Source: Planctomycetota bacterium (GTDB lineage: Bacteria; Planctomycetota; Planctomycetia; Planctomycetales; Planctomycetaceae). Taken from it: DNA of 11,944 nt. Below, one piece after another: positions 1-7,521 of the stretch (positions are counted from its first letter, which is position 1; each line of letters starts with the position of its first letter). A model generated the notes under the pieces. That model was not told where the DNA came from, searched no databases, and saw nothing but the letters and a program-made list of their open reading frames with translations. The stretch lies in NCBI GenBank assembly GCA_003669575.1, contig QWOR01000324.1, positions 1 through 11,944 on the forward strand, in the 5' to 3' direction. The translations under genes and the position numbers were made by a program.

Positions 1-1
1 C

Positions 2-172
2 GTTCTGCATCCTGGGGTGGCTTCCCCAACCGAATCATCGCCACGAGATGATCTGATGCGCCGTCTTGTCAAAGCTCAGGATCTCCATCTGATCGATCGT
101 GTCACAGGAGATGAGTCCTCAGCAGCTGATCTGTTGAGTCGATGGATTGAGAAACATCGAACGGCAAAATGA
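2..172 (+). CDS. C-terminal end of an unidentified protein
   Basis: The window opens inside an open frame that runs without a stop from base 2 to a TGA at 170-172, giving 56 residues. The visible tail is hydrophilic and probably helical, with no cysteine pair, transmembrane stretch or catalytic motif, and it ends in RTAK. I do not recognise the family. It is judged real for two reasons: the frame is open from the edge, and a well-formed intrinsic terminator starts about 43 bases after its stop in the same orientation. That terminator suggests it closes a separate transcription unit from the dehydratase operon that follows. The start lies outside the window. Confidence 0.6.
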   Translation, partial: VLHPGVASPTESSPRDDLMRRLVKAQDLHLIDRVTGDESSAADLLSRWIEKHRTAK

Positions 173-214
173 TGGCGACGTGAACGCGACTTGCTCACTC
201 GACCCGAAATCGGG

Positions 215-254
215 AATCAGGAGGCGCATCGGCTTCAGGTGCGACCTCCTTTTT
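215..254 (+). terminator. Intrinsic terminator after the upstream gene
   Basis: AGGAGGCGCA (219-228) pairs with TGCGACCTCCT (240-250), giving 6 + 4 base pairs with a single bulged A at 244 and an 11-base loop. The stem runs straight into five T residues (250-254). Stem followed by a T tract is the classic Rho-independent layout, and it lies just downstream of the TGA at 170-172. It separates the first partial gene from the dehydratase operon. Confidence 0.7.
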
Positions 255-281
255 GATTTCACGATAGAGAACGACTATCTT
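253..281 (+). promoter_or_regulatory. Possible sigma70-type promoter with overlapping inverted repeat
   Basis: TTGATT (253-258) and TATCTT (276-281) are separated by exactly 17 bases; each matches the sigma70 -35 and -10 consensus at 4 of 6 positions. The first box reuses the T tract of the preceding terminator. A small inverted repeat, GATAG (263-267) and CTATC (275-279), sits in the spacer and overlaps the -10 box, where a repressor could bind. Transcription would start near 288, leaving an untranslated leader of about 70 bases before the ATG at 358. This is pattern matching only; sigma factor preference in this organism is unknown. Confidence 0.3.
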
Positions 282-357
282 TCGCTCTGCTGTGGTGGAA
301 AGGCTCAAACGCTCGGCATCCATCCTGCAACTATCGCCACAATGACTTGAGGACTGC

Positions 358-1536
<1,179 letters not shown>

Positions 1537-1573
1537 GTCGCGGTCGCAGGTGGTTGTTCTTCTCGGCGTTGAT

Positions 1574-1603
1574 GTCGGGCATCGCGATTGTGCGGTGCCC
1601 GAC
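1574..1603 (+). other. Strong intercistronic hairpin between dehydratase and lyase genes
   Basis: GTCGGGCATCGC (1574-1585) and GCGGTGCCCGAC (1592-1603) are complementary over 12 positions, with one G-U wobble in RNA, around a 6-base loop GATTGT. The hairpin sits in the 86-base gap between the dehydratase stop (1536) and the lyase ATG (1623), ending 19 bases before that ATG. No T run follows, so it is a poor Rho-independent terminator. An RNA-stabilising or processing element, an attenuator or a protein-binding site are alternatives. Confidence 0.55.
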
Positions 1604-1622
1604 CGCTTTCAAAGGCCTCAAT

Positions 1623-2537
1623 ATGCCCCGTCCACTCTGTGGCGTTCTGCCGATTGTTCATACGCCGTTCACTGCTGACGATCAGATCGATTCGGCCGCG
1701 CTGCGTCGAGAGATTGACTGGGCCTACAGCGTGGGAGCAAGTGGGCTCGGGACCGGAATGGTCTCTGAGATCCTGCGGCTGACCTTTGACGAACGGCGGA
1801 CATTGACGGAGCAGATCGTTGAGATCAGCGCTGGGCGTGGGGCGGTCTTTGTGGCGGTTGGTTCGGAGAGTGGTAAGCAGGCCCTTCACTACGCCCGGCA
1901 TGCGGAGCAGGTGGGCTGTGATGCCGTCATGGCAGCCCCGCCACTGACGACGAGTCTGTCGATCGCCGCTCACGTCGACTACTACCGCGAGATCGCGGAG
2001 GGCATCTCGCTGCCCGTGATCGTGCAGGATGCATCGGGTTATGTCGGTAAGGCTATCCCACTCGAAGTCTACGTCCAGCTGCTCGACCTGTACGGTCCCG
2101 ACAAGATCGTGTTCAAGCCCGAAGCGGCTCCGATTGGTCCGAACCTCTCCTTGCTGCGAGACGCGACCCAGGGCCGAGCGAGGATCTACGAAGGCTCGGG
2201 CGGCATCCTGCTCGTCGACAGCTACCGCCGGGGAATTGCGGGCACGATGCCGGGGATGGACCTGCTCGATGGGATCGTGGCGGTGTGGAATGCCCTGGAA
2301 CAGGGAGACGACTCGCGGGTGTATCCCGTCTACTTCCCGATTTGCTCCATTGTCGCACTCCAGCTGCAGGCTGGTCTCGATGGATTTCTGGCCGTGGAAA
2401 AGTACCTGATGGTCAAACGCGGTCTGTGGCAGTCCGAGCGTCGCAGGGCTCCCTACGGCTGGTCGCTCGACGAAGAAACCGCCCGGGAGGTCGACCGCCT
2501 GTTCGACATCATGCAGCGGGCATTGGCGACGAAGTGA
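1623..2537 (+). CDS. DapA (dihydrodipicolinate synthase)-family lyase/aldolase
   Basis: This 304-residue TIM-barrel protein has the length and layout of the DapA/N-acetylneuraminate lyase family, class I enzymes that form a Schiff base with a 2-keto acid. The start begins with GVLPIVHTPFT (residues 7-17), the usual family N-terminus. The glycine-rich segment GLGTGMVSE is at 41-49. K165 in KIVFKPEA is the expected Schiff-base lysine, and a glycine-rich stretch (EGSGG, 190-194) with GTMPG (207-211) closes the barrel. The usual YNxPxR tyrosine motif is replaced by VIVQDASGY (132-140), as in a QDA/KxEAxPxGP-type subgroup whose substrates are poorly known to me. The ATG at 1623 was chosen over an in-frame ATG at 1554 because AAAGG lies about 7 bases upstream and because the longer version would run through the hairpin at 1574-1603. 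Between a dehydratase and a transporter, cleavage of a 2-keto-3-deoxy sugar acid is the most likely role; it is unlikely to be the lysine-biosynthesis enzyme. Confidence 0.85.
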   Translation: MPRPLCGVLPIVHTPFTADDQIDSAALRREIDWAYSVGASGLGTGMVSEILRLTFDERRTLTEQIVEISAGRGAVFVAVGSESGKQALHYARHAEQVGCDAVMAAPPLTTSLSIAAHVDYYREIAEGISLPVIVQDASGYVGKAIPLEVYVQLLDLYGPDKIVFKPEAAPIGPNLSLLRDATQGRARIYEGSGGILLVDSYRRGIAGTMPGMDLLDGIVAVWNALEQGDDSRVYPVYFPICSIVALQLQAGLDGFLAVEKYLMVKRGLWQSERRRAPYGWSLDEETAREVDRLFDIMQRALATK

Positions 2538-2587
2538 TCGCCCTCCCCTTCGTCCCAGAGAGTTTACACCCGCGTTTTCCGGGGCTA

Positions 2588-2599
2588 TGAAGTACTTCA
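2588..2599. promoter_or_regulatory. 12-bp perfect palindrome upstream of the transporter gene
   Basis: TGAAGTACTTCA is a perfect 12-base palindrome ending 12 bases before the ATG at 2612, inside the 74-base gap after the lyase gene. It could be a dimer-binding site or simply chance. No clear -35/-10 pair accompanies it. Confidence 0.2.
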
Positions 2600-2611
2600 C
2601 CGGAGAACCGC

Positions 2612-3907
2612 ATGACGACATCAGCTGACGATTCACCATCAACGTTTTGGGATCGGTACATCGTCCTGAGTTTCTTATGCCTGATGGCAGTGATCGCCTA
2701 TGTCCAGCGGGCGGCACTCAGTGTTCCGGCCAAGGAAATCGCTGCTGACTTAAAGTTTGCGAACCAGGCCCTCGATATGCAGTGGGTCTTTTTCTGCTGG
2801 TATTTCACCTATGCGATCTTTCAGATCCCCAGTGGCCGATTTGCCGATCGGCTGGGGAGTCGCTGGGCTCTCGCGGTGCTGTGCAGCATCTGGTCTCTCG
2901 TGACCGCAGCTGCGGGGTTCGCGACCAGTTTCACTTCACTGATCATCGTGTGGGGATTGATGGGGCTGGCACAGGCCGGGGCTTTTCCCTGTGCTGCAAA
3001 GGCCATCGGTCAAATCTTTCCCGACACTGAACGCGCCCGGGCGTCAGGGATTCTCGCTAGTGGAATGATGATTGGATCAGCGATTGGGCCCTACCTGACA
3101 GGCCAGCTGCTGCAGTATTTCCAGGGAGCCAGCATCGCACAGCAATGGAAACCGTGGCGAATCGTTTTCAGCGTGTACGCAATACCGGGGATCCTCTGGG
3201 TGGTGGCATTCCTGATGTCGGTTCGCTCTCATCAGCTGCCAAGAGCAAATCTTTCGCAGCAGGCGAAGCTCGCGAAACCGATCGACTGGTCGCGCGTCTT
3301 CCAGAGTGGATCTCTGGCTCTGCTATGTGGACAGCAGTTTTTTCGAGCTGCAGCGATGGTGTTCTTCGCCACCTGGTTCCCGTCATTTCTGCAGGAAACT
3401 CGCGGTGTCTCAAGGCTCGATTCCGGACTGCTGACGACAATTGTCGGAGTGGGGGGAGTGCTCGGCAGTTTGAGCGGAGGCTTTTCGTCCGACTGGCTGC
3501 TGAAGAAGACTGGCAACTCTCGCCTCAGCCGTCAGGGAGTGGCAGTTGTCGGACTCGGAACCTGTTCCATGCTGATTCTGGCATCGTATTTCGTCGCCGA
3601 TGTGCGAGCGGCGATTGGGCTCATCGCTCTTGGGGCGTTCTGTGCGACCTTTGGCGGTGTCAGCGGATACACGGTGGCGATCAAGTTCGGTGGAGAACAG
3701 GTCGCCACCGTTTTCAGCATCATGAACATGTGTGGTAACTTTGGTTCGGCATTGTTTCCGCTGGCAGCGGGCGAGATGGTTAAACGGACGGGAAACTGGA
3801 ACCTGATGCTGTTTCTGTTTGCGGGCATCATGGCTGTCGATGCCGTGTGCTGGGCGTTTTTGAATCCACAGGGAACGCTGTTTGGAGATGAGCGTGAAGA
3901 CCGTTAA
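2612..3907 (+). CDS. MFS transporter, anion:cation symporter (ACS)-type, likely sugar-acid carrier
   Basis: The 431-residue product is a 12-helix major facilitator of typical length. The first helix lies at about residues 15-36. The loop 2-3 signature is GRFADRLGSRWAL (75-87), and a central cytosolic loop at about 205-228 separates the two six-helix halves. The motif set, including a conserved early arginine (R33 in VQRAALSVP) and GLAQAGAFP (118-126), is like the ACS family of hexuronate, glucarate and galactonate:H+ symporters. It would import an organic acid across the inner membrane for the two enzymes encoded upstream. GGAG lies about 7 bases before the ATG. Its last 20 bases overlap the next gene, so the two are probably translated together. 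The substrate is inferred from the neighbours only. Confidence 0.85.
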   Translation: MTTSADDSPSTFWDRYIVLSFLCLMAVIAYVQRAALSVPAKEIAADLKFANQALDMQWVFFCWYFTYAIFQIPSGRFADRLGSRWALAVLCSIWSLVTAAAGFATSFTSLIIVWGLMGLAQAGAFPCAAKAIGQIFPDTERARASGILASGMMIGSAIGPYLTGQLLQYFQGASIAQQWKPWRIVFSVYAIPGILWVVAFLMSVRSHQLPRANLSQQAKLAKPIDWSRVFQSGSLALLCGQQFFRAAAMVFFATWFPSFLQETRGVSRLDSGLLTTIVGVGGVLGSLSGGFSSDWLLKKTGNSRLSRQGVAVVGLGTCSMLILASYFVADVRAAIGLIALGAFCATFGGVSGYTVAIKFGGEQVATVFSIMNMCGNFGSALFPLAAGEMVKRTGNWNLMLFLFAGIMAVDAVCWAFLNPQGTLFGDEREDR

Positions 3908-5333
3908 GACCCCACAGTCCCGTTGCCGAGCCAGCGTGGTCCGTTGTGATATCACTCCGCCGGTCGGAATCTATCACCGCATGTGGGGGGCGGCGCTGCA
4001 TGACAAGGCCACTGGCGTGCATCGTCCGCTCACCGCAACGTTAATGTGGATCGAGCCGCTTGCCCCCGCATCTGGCAAGGGCCAGATCATCATCTCGCTC
4101 GACCACTGCATTCTCGATACCGCCGAGATCCGCAACATCCGTGAATCAGTCTCGCGGGTGACATTGATTCCGACTGAGAACATTCAAGTTACGGTGACGC
4201 ATACTCATGGCTCGGGCTGGATGTCGCGGACTCGCGGCAATCTCCCCGGCGGCGAGTTGATCGGACCGTATCTCGATCAGCTCGCGGCCAGGATGGCCGA
4301 ACTGGCGCTGGAGGCTCGGCCGCAGCTGGAGGAGGCGACGATCGTCTACGGAGCTGGTTGTTGTAATCTGGCAGCTCACCGAGACTATCCAGATGTGGAG
4401 CGCGGACTGTTCGCCTGTGGCTTCAACCCCGAGGGGACAGCGGACGACACCCTGATGGTCGCTCGTATCACGGGACAGAGCGGAAAGACTCTGGCCACGA
4501 TCGTGAACTACGCCTGCCACCCGACGACGCTCGCGTGGGACAACACGCTGATCAGTCCCGATTGGGTGGGGGCCATGCGCGAGGTCGTCGAAACACATAC
4601 TGGCGGGCACTGCCTGTTCCTCCAGGGGGCGTCGGGTGATCTGGGACCGCGCGAAGGCTTCGTTGGCGATGTCGAAGTCGCTGATCGAAACGGGCGACAG
4701 ATCGGGTTCTCCGCACTGGCCACGCTCACGGCCCTGCCACCCGCCGGGACGCAGTACAACTACGCTGGCCCCGTGATCTCCGGGGCCACGATCGGAACGT
4801 GGAAGCACGAACCGCTCTCGAAGGGTGACCTGCAGTCTCAAACCGCGTGGCGCTGGCAACAGATCAACGTTGACTTGCCGTATCGTCATGACCTGCCGAC
4901 GATCGAACAGACGACGACGGAACGCGAGGAGTGGCTGGCCGAAGAGGCGAAAGCCCGCGAGGCTGGCAACGAGGCTCGCCTTCGAGATTGCCGTGCCCAG
5001 ATCGAACAACGCACGCGACAACTGACCCGGCTCAACGCTCTGGCTCCCGGGCGGGCGTGTCCGTTGCCGGTGGTAATCGGTCAGCCGGGGGATGCGATCT
5101 GGGTCATGCTCCCCGGCGAACTTTACCAGTCGTTCCAGCTCGCCTTACGAGAGCGTTTCGCACCACGTCCTGTGATCGTGACGACACTGACCAATGACTG
5201 GCAGCCGGGATATATCCCGCCCGCTGCGACCTTCGGATATGGCATCTATCAGGAGATCATCGCCGCCACGGCACCTGGATGTCATGAGACGCTCATCGAG
5301 GCGATCTCACGACATGTGAAGTCCTGGGTGTAG
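3888..5333 (+). CDS. Ceramidase N-terminal-domain protein, cytosolic, function unknown
   Basis: The 481-residue product resembles the N-terminal domain of neutral/alkaline non-lysosomal ceramidases (PF04734 type), a zinc-hydrolase fold. VTHTHGSG (103-110) gives paired histidines 105 and 107, NYACHP (208-212) gives H211, MLPGELY (407-413) gives E411, and Y442 lies in PGYIPP; these fit the ceramidase zinc ligands. The segment where ceramidases carry the nucleophilic serine (GD-x-S-P) reads GDLGP (250-254), so that serine is absent. There is no signal peptide or lipobox, unlike secreted ceramidases. A charged, probably helical insert covers about 343-382. The start is uncertain: ATG 3888 is used, but GTG 3894 has GGAG six bases upstream and would fit better by spacing, and TTG 3882 is also in frame. 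The gene overlaps the transporter gene by 20 bases, so it belongs to the acid-sugar operon; a carbohydrate-linked hydrolase role is inferred, and true ceramidase activity is doubtful. Confidence 0.8.
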   Translation: MSVKTVKTPQSRCRASVVRCDITPPVGIYHRMWGAALHDKATGVHRPLTATLMWIEPLAPASGKGQIIISLDHCILDTAEIRNIRESVSRVTLIPTENIQVTVTHTHGSGWMSRTRGNLPGGELIGPYLDQLAARMAELALEARPQLEEATIVYGAGCCNLAAHRDYPDVERGLFACGFNPEGTADDTLMVARITGQSGKTLATIVNYACHPTTLAWDNTLISPDWVGAMREVVETHTGGHCLFLQGASGDLGPREGFVGDVEVADRNGRQIGFSALATLTALPPAGTQYNYAGPVISGATIGTWKHEPLSKGDLQSQTAWRWQQINVDLPYRHDLPTIEQTTTEREEWLAEEAKAREAGNEARLRDCRAQIEQRTRQLTRLNALAPGRACPLPVVIGQPGDAIWVMLPGELYQSFQLALRERFAPRPVIVTTLTNDWQPGYIPPAATFGYGIYQEIIAATAPGCHETLIEAISRHVKSWV

Positions 5334-5362
5334 CGACTGTCCCTCTCATCATCGTCGGTGGA

Positions 5363-6412
5363 CTACTTCGCTGGCAGTTGATATCCCTCTCGGTTCAAGC
5401 GAATCCGGTAGAGCGCCTTCCCAGCTGTGATGTAGAGCAGATTGCTGTCTGATCCCCGGCCGAATCCGACATTGGTCGGGATCTCCGTCGGAATGTAGGC
5501 TAGCTCTTTCCCCTCGGGCGAGTAGACAGTGATTCCGGGGCGTTTCTCGGTGCGGGTGGCGACATACAGATTTCCGTCCTTATCGCAGATGAGGCCGTCA
5601 GGGCCGTCTTCGGGACTGTAGTCGACGAGTGTCTTTCGAAACCTGGCACTGCCATCCGCAGCCAGGTCATACGCCATCAAAGACATGGCCCCTTTCTTGA
5701 GTGGGATCTTCACTTTGTCGGCTTGTGCTGCTGGTCCAGCCAGGCGGTCGATACTGGTCCCGCCGTTGTCGTTACTGACTACGTAAAGAGTCTTCTGATC
5801 GGGCGAGACACACACGCCGTTGGGCTTCCCCGCGTCAGTGATGATCCGGTGCAGCGAGCCATCGATGTCGATACGGTAGACCGCCTGTACGGCCTGGTCG
5901 ATCCCTTCGTAGCCGAGATAACGTGGATCGCTGAAGTAGATCCGCCCCTGTTCGTCGATCGTGACATCGTTGGGCGAGTTGAGCGGTCGGCCATCAAACA
6001 TGGCGGCGACAATGTATGCCTTGCCTGTCTTCATGTCAGTGCGAGTGATTCGACGGCCTCCGTAGTCGGCTCCTTCGGCCACGATCATGTTTCCCTGAGC
6101 GTCGAACTTGATTCCATTCGACATGCCGCTGGGGGAACGAAAGATCGAGGTCTGGCCCGTCGTCGGGTCGAACTTCCAGATGTGGCCCGCTTCGATGGCA
6201 CCGTTCGCATCACGCGAGACATGCGAGAACGTGATCTCACTGAAGTAGACCATGCCGTCTGGAGCAACCGACACACCTTCCGTCAGCACCTTCGACTCGA
6301 ACAGATTCTCGACCTTGGCGCCCGGCGGCACGATCGGCTCTTCCGCCGAGCCTGACTTCGCGAGGCTGAACAACCACAAACCGAAACACAGCAGGGACAG
6401 TTTTCGAGGCAT
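5363..6412 (-). CDS. Exported SMP-30/gluconolactonase-like beta-propeller protein
   Basis: The 349-residue product begins with a signal peptide: MPRK, a hydrophobic core to about residue 18, and a likely cut after SGSA (about residue 23). The rest is an SMP-30/gluconolactonase/LRE-type six-bladed propeller with repeated blade motifs: VSVAPDGMVYFSE (47-59), PNDVTIDEQGRIYFSD (147-162), KPNGVCVSPD (196-205) and GPDGLICDKDGNLYVA (270-285). E45, N100, N148 and D272 fit the single divalent-metal site of the family. The expected activity is opening of a sugar lactone to the aldonic acid outside the cytoplasm, which would feed the importer and dehydratase on the other strand. The ATG at 6412 was chosen over a longer in-frame start at 6496 because AAGGA sits 6 bases upstream and the signal peptide begins exactly there. 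It is the last gene of its operon, 59 bases after the dehydrogenase, and its stop lies 29 bases from the convergent ceramidase-domain gene. A non-lactonase propeller role remains possible. Confidence 0.82.
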   Translation of the reverse strand: MPRKLSLLCFGLWLFSLAKSGSAEEPIVPPGAKVENLFESKVLTEGVSVAPDGMVYFSEITFSHVSRDANGAIEAGHIWKFDPTTGQTSIFRSPSGMSNGIKFDAQGNMIVAEGADYGGRRITRTDMKTGKAYIVAAMFDGRPLNSPNDVTIDEQGRIYFSDPRYLGYEGIDQAVQAVYRIDIDGSLHRIITDAGKPNGVCVSPDQKTLYVVSNDNGGTSIDRLAGPAAQADKVKIPLKKGAMSLMAYDLAADGSARFRKTLVDYSPEDGPDGLICDKDGNLYVATRTEKRPGITVYSPEGKELAYIPTEIPTNVGFGRGSDSNLLYITAGKALYRIRLNREGYQLPAK

Positions 6413-6471
6413 GACTGGTCCTTTTTCGTGAGTGATCTCGTTGTGATGGAATGCTGGACGGATGGAGTCCG

Positions 6472-7521
6472 TCATTGGAGTCGGAGGCGGTCCCACTTCT
6501 TCTGAAAGGTTGGGCGGTCGAACACCTCGGGATTGACGATCCCATGAGGGCGACGACCTTGAGCCAGATCGCTGAGGCTGCGGCAGGCCGCACTGCCGAT
6601 GTCACGGAAGAGTTCATTCGTCCAGGCGATTGAATGCGGGGCGAGGATCACGTTGTCCAGTTCCGCAAAGCGCGGTGGCCTTGTTAATGGCTCGCCGATA
6701 AAGCAGTCCAATGCGGCTCCGGCGATCTGCCTGGATTTGAGGGCCTGGTAGAGGGCATCCTCTTCAATGATTCCACCGCGAGCGGTGTTCAGCAGGTATG
6801 CATTCGACTTCATCAGCGACAGCTCCCGGGCGCCGATCAGATTCCGAGTGCGGTCATTCAGAGGACAATGCAGCGAGACAAAGTCGGATTGAGAGAGCAA
6901 GTCATCGAGGGTTGCCGCCCGTGCCCCCTCCGCTTCGATCTGGGCTGACGTCAACATGGGGTCGAACACAAGTGGCTTCTGCATGCGAAAACCCGACAGC
7001 AGGCGTACCACGGCCCGGCCAATCCCGCCGAATCCGATGATGCCCAGTGTCCGGTCTCGCAACTCGCTCCCCATGTATCCGTCACGGTCATTCCACCGCG
7101 ATTCGCGGACGATGCGGTCCTTCATCTGTATGTGATGCGTGAGCGACAGCATCCAGCCGACCGTGGCTTCTGCCACAGAGTGGTCGACTGCGCCCGCCGC
7201 GATACACAATACAACGTCCGAGGCGGTACACGCTGCCACGTCGACGCTGTCGTAGCCCACGCCGAAACGGGCGATTGCCAGGAGGTCCTGGGCATTCTCC
7301 AGGCTCTTCGCCGTGACTCGCGGAGCAAGTACGACCACCCCCTGGACCCCGGTGAGTTGCTCAGAGGCGATCTCTTGTCGGTGTTCACGGAAACGACCGA
7401 TCTCGATCCCGGAGACCGTCGACAAACTCCCGAGGCCGACATCCTCGTAGCGCAGCTGTCCCTGCTCGTCGTAAAAGTCGGCAGTGAGATCGATGCGGAA
7501 ACGGGAAGTCACGGACGCCAT
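6472..7521 (-). CDS. NAD-dependent D-isomer 2-hydroxyacid dehydrogenase
   Basis: The 349-residue product is a two-domain D-2-hydroxyacid dehydrogenase. The nucleotide-binding loop is GFGGIG (163-168), with D187 after the second strand, which favours NAD over NADP. The substrate-side loop RFGVGYDSVD lies at 85-94. The catalytic triad is R248 (NTARGG), E277 (GEP) and H296 (LAPHS). It would interconvert a 2-keto acid and a D-2-hydroxy acid, for example glyoxylate/glycolate, hydroxypyruvate/D-glycerate or a sugar-derived 2-keto acid; the sequence does not decide. No ACT domain is present and the length is short for biosynthetic SerA, so a catabolic reductase is more likely. Its ATG overlaps the aldolase-bicupin gene by 13 bases. 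A GTG at 7512 would give a four-base GTGA overlap and a protein three residues shorter; neither start has a clear ribosome binding site, as expected if translation is coupled. Confidence 0.87.
   Translation of the reverse strand: MASVTSRFRIDLTADFYDEQGQLRYEDVGLGSLSTVSGIEIGRFREHRQEIASEQLTGVQGVVVLAPRVTAKSLENAQDLLAIARFGVGYDSVDVAACTASDVVLCIAAGAVDHSVAEATVGWMLSLTHHIQMKDRIVRESRWNDRDGYMGSELRDRTLGIIGFGGIGRAVVRLLSGFRMQKPLVFDPMLTSAQIEAEGARAATLDDLLSQSDFVSLHCPLNDRTRNLIGARELSLMKSNAYLLNTARGGIIEEDALYQALKSRQIAGAALDCFIGEPLTRPPRFAELDNVILAPHSIAWTNELFRDIGSAACRSLSDLAQGRRPHGIVNPEVFDRPTFQKKWDRLRLQ

Noticed and set aside
147..350. A 67-codon + frame starting from a TTG inside the first partial gene
   Set aside because: It runs through the intrinsic terminator and the putative promoter, lacks a ribosome site and shows no recognisable similarity.
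4146..5021. A 291-codon - strand frame opposite the ceramidase-domain gene
   Set aside because: It is a shadow of a recognisable gene with no motif or ribosome site of its own.
5334..5362. Possible bidirectional terminator between the convergent genes
   Set aside because: Only GTAG/CTAC with a partial CGAC/GTCG match can pair across the gap, with bulges and no T tract, so it is too weak to annotate.
5723..6355. A 210-codon + frame opposite the SMP-30-like gene
   Set aside because: It is antisense to a protein with a signal peptide, a good ribosome site and clear propeller repeats.
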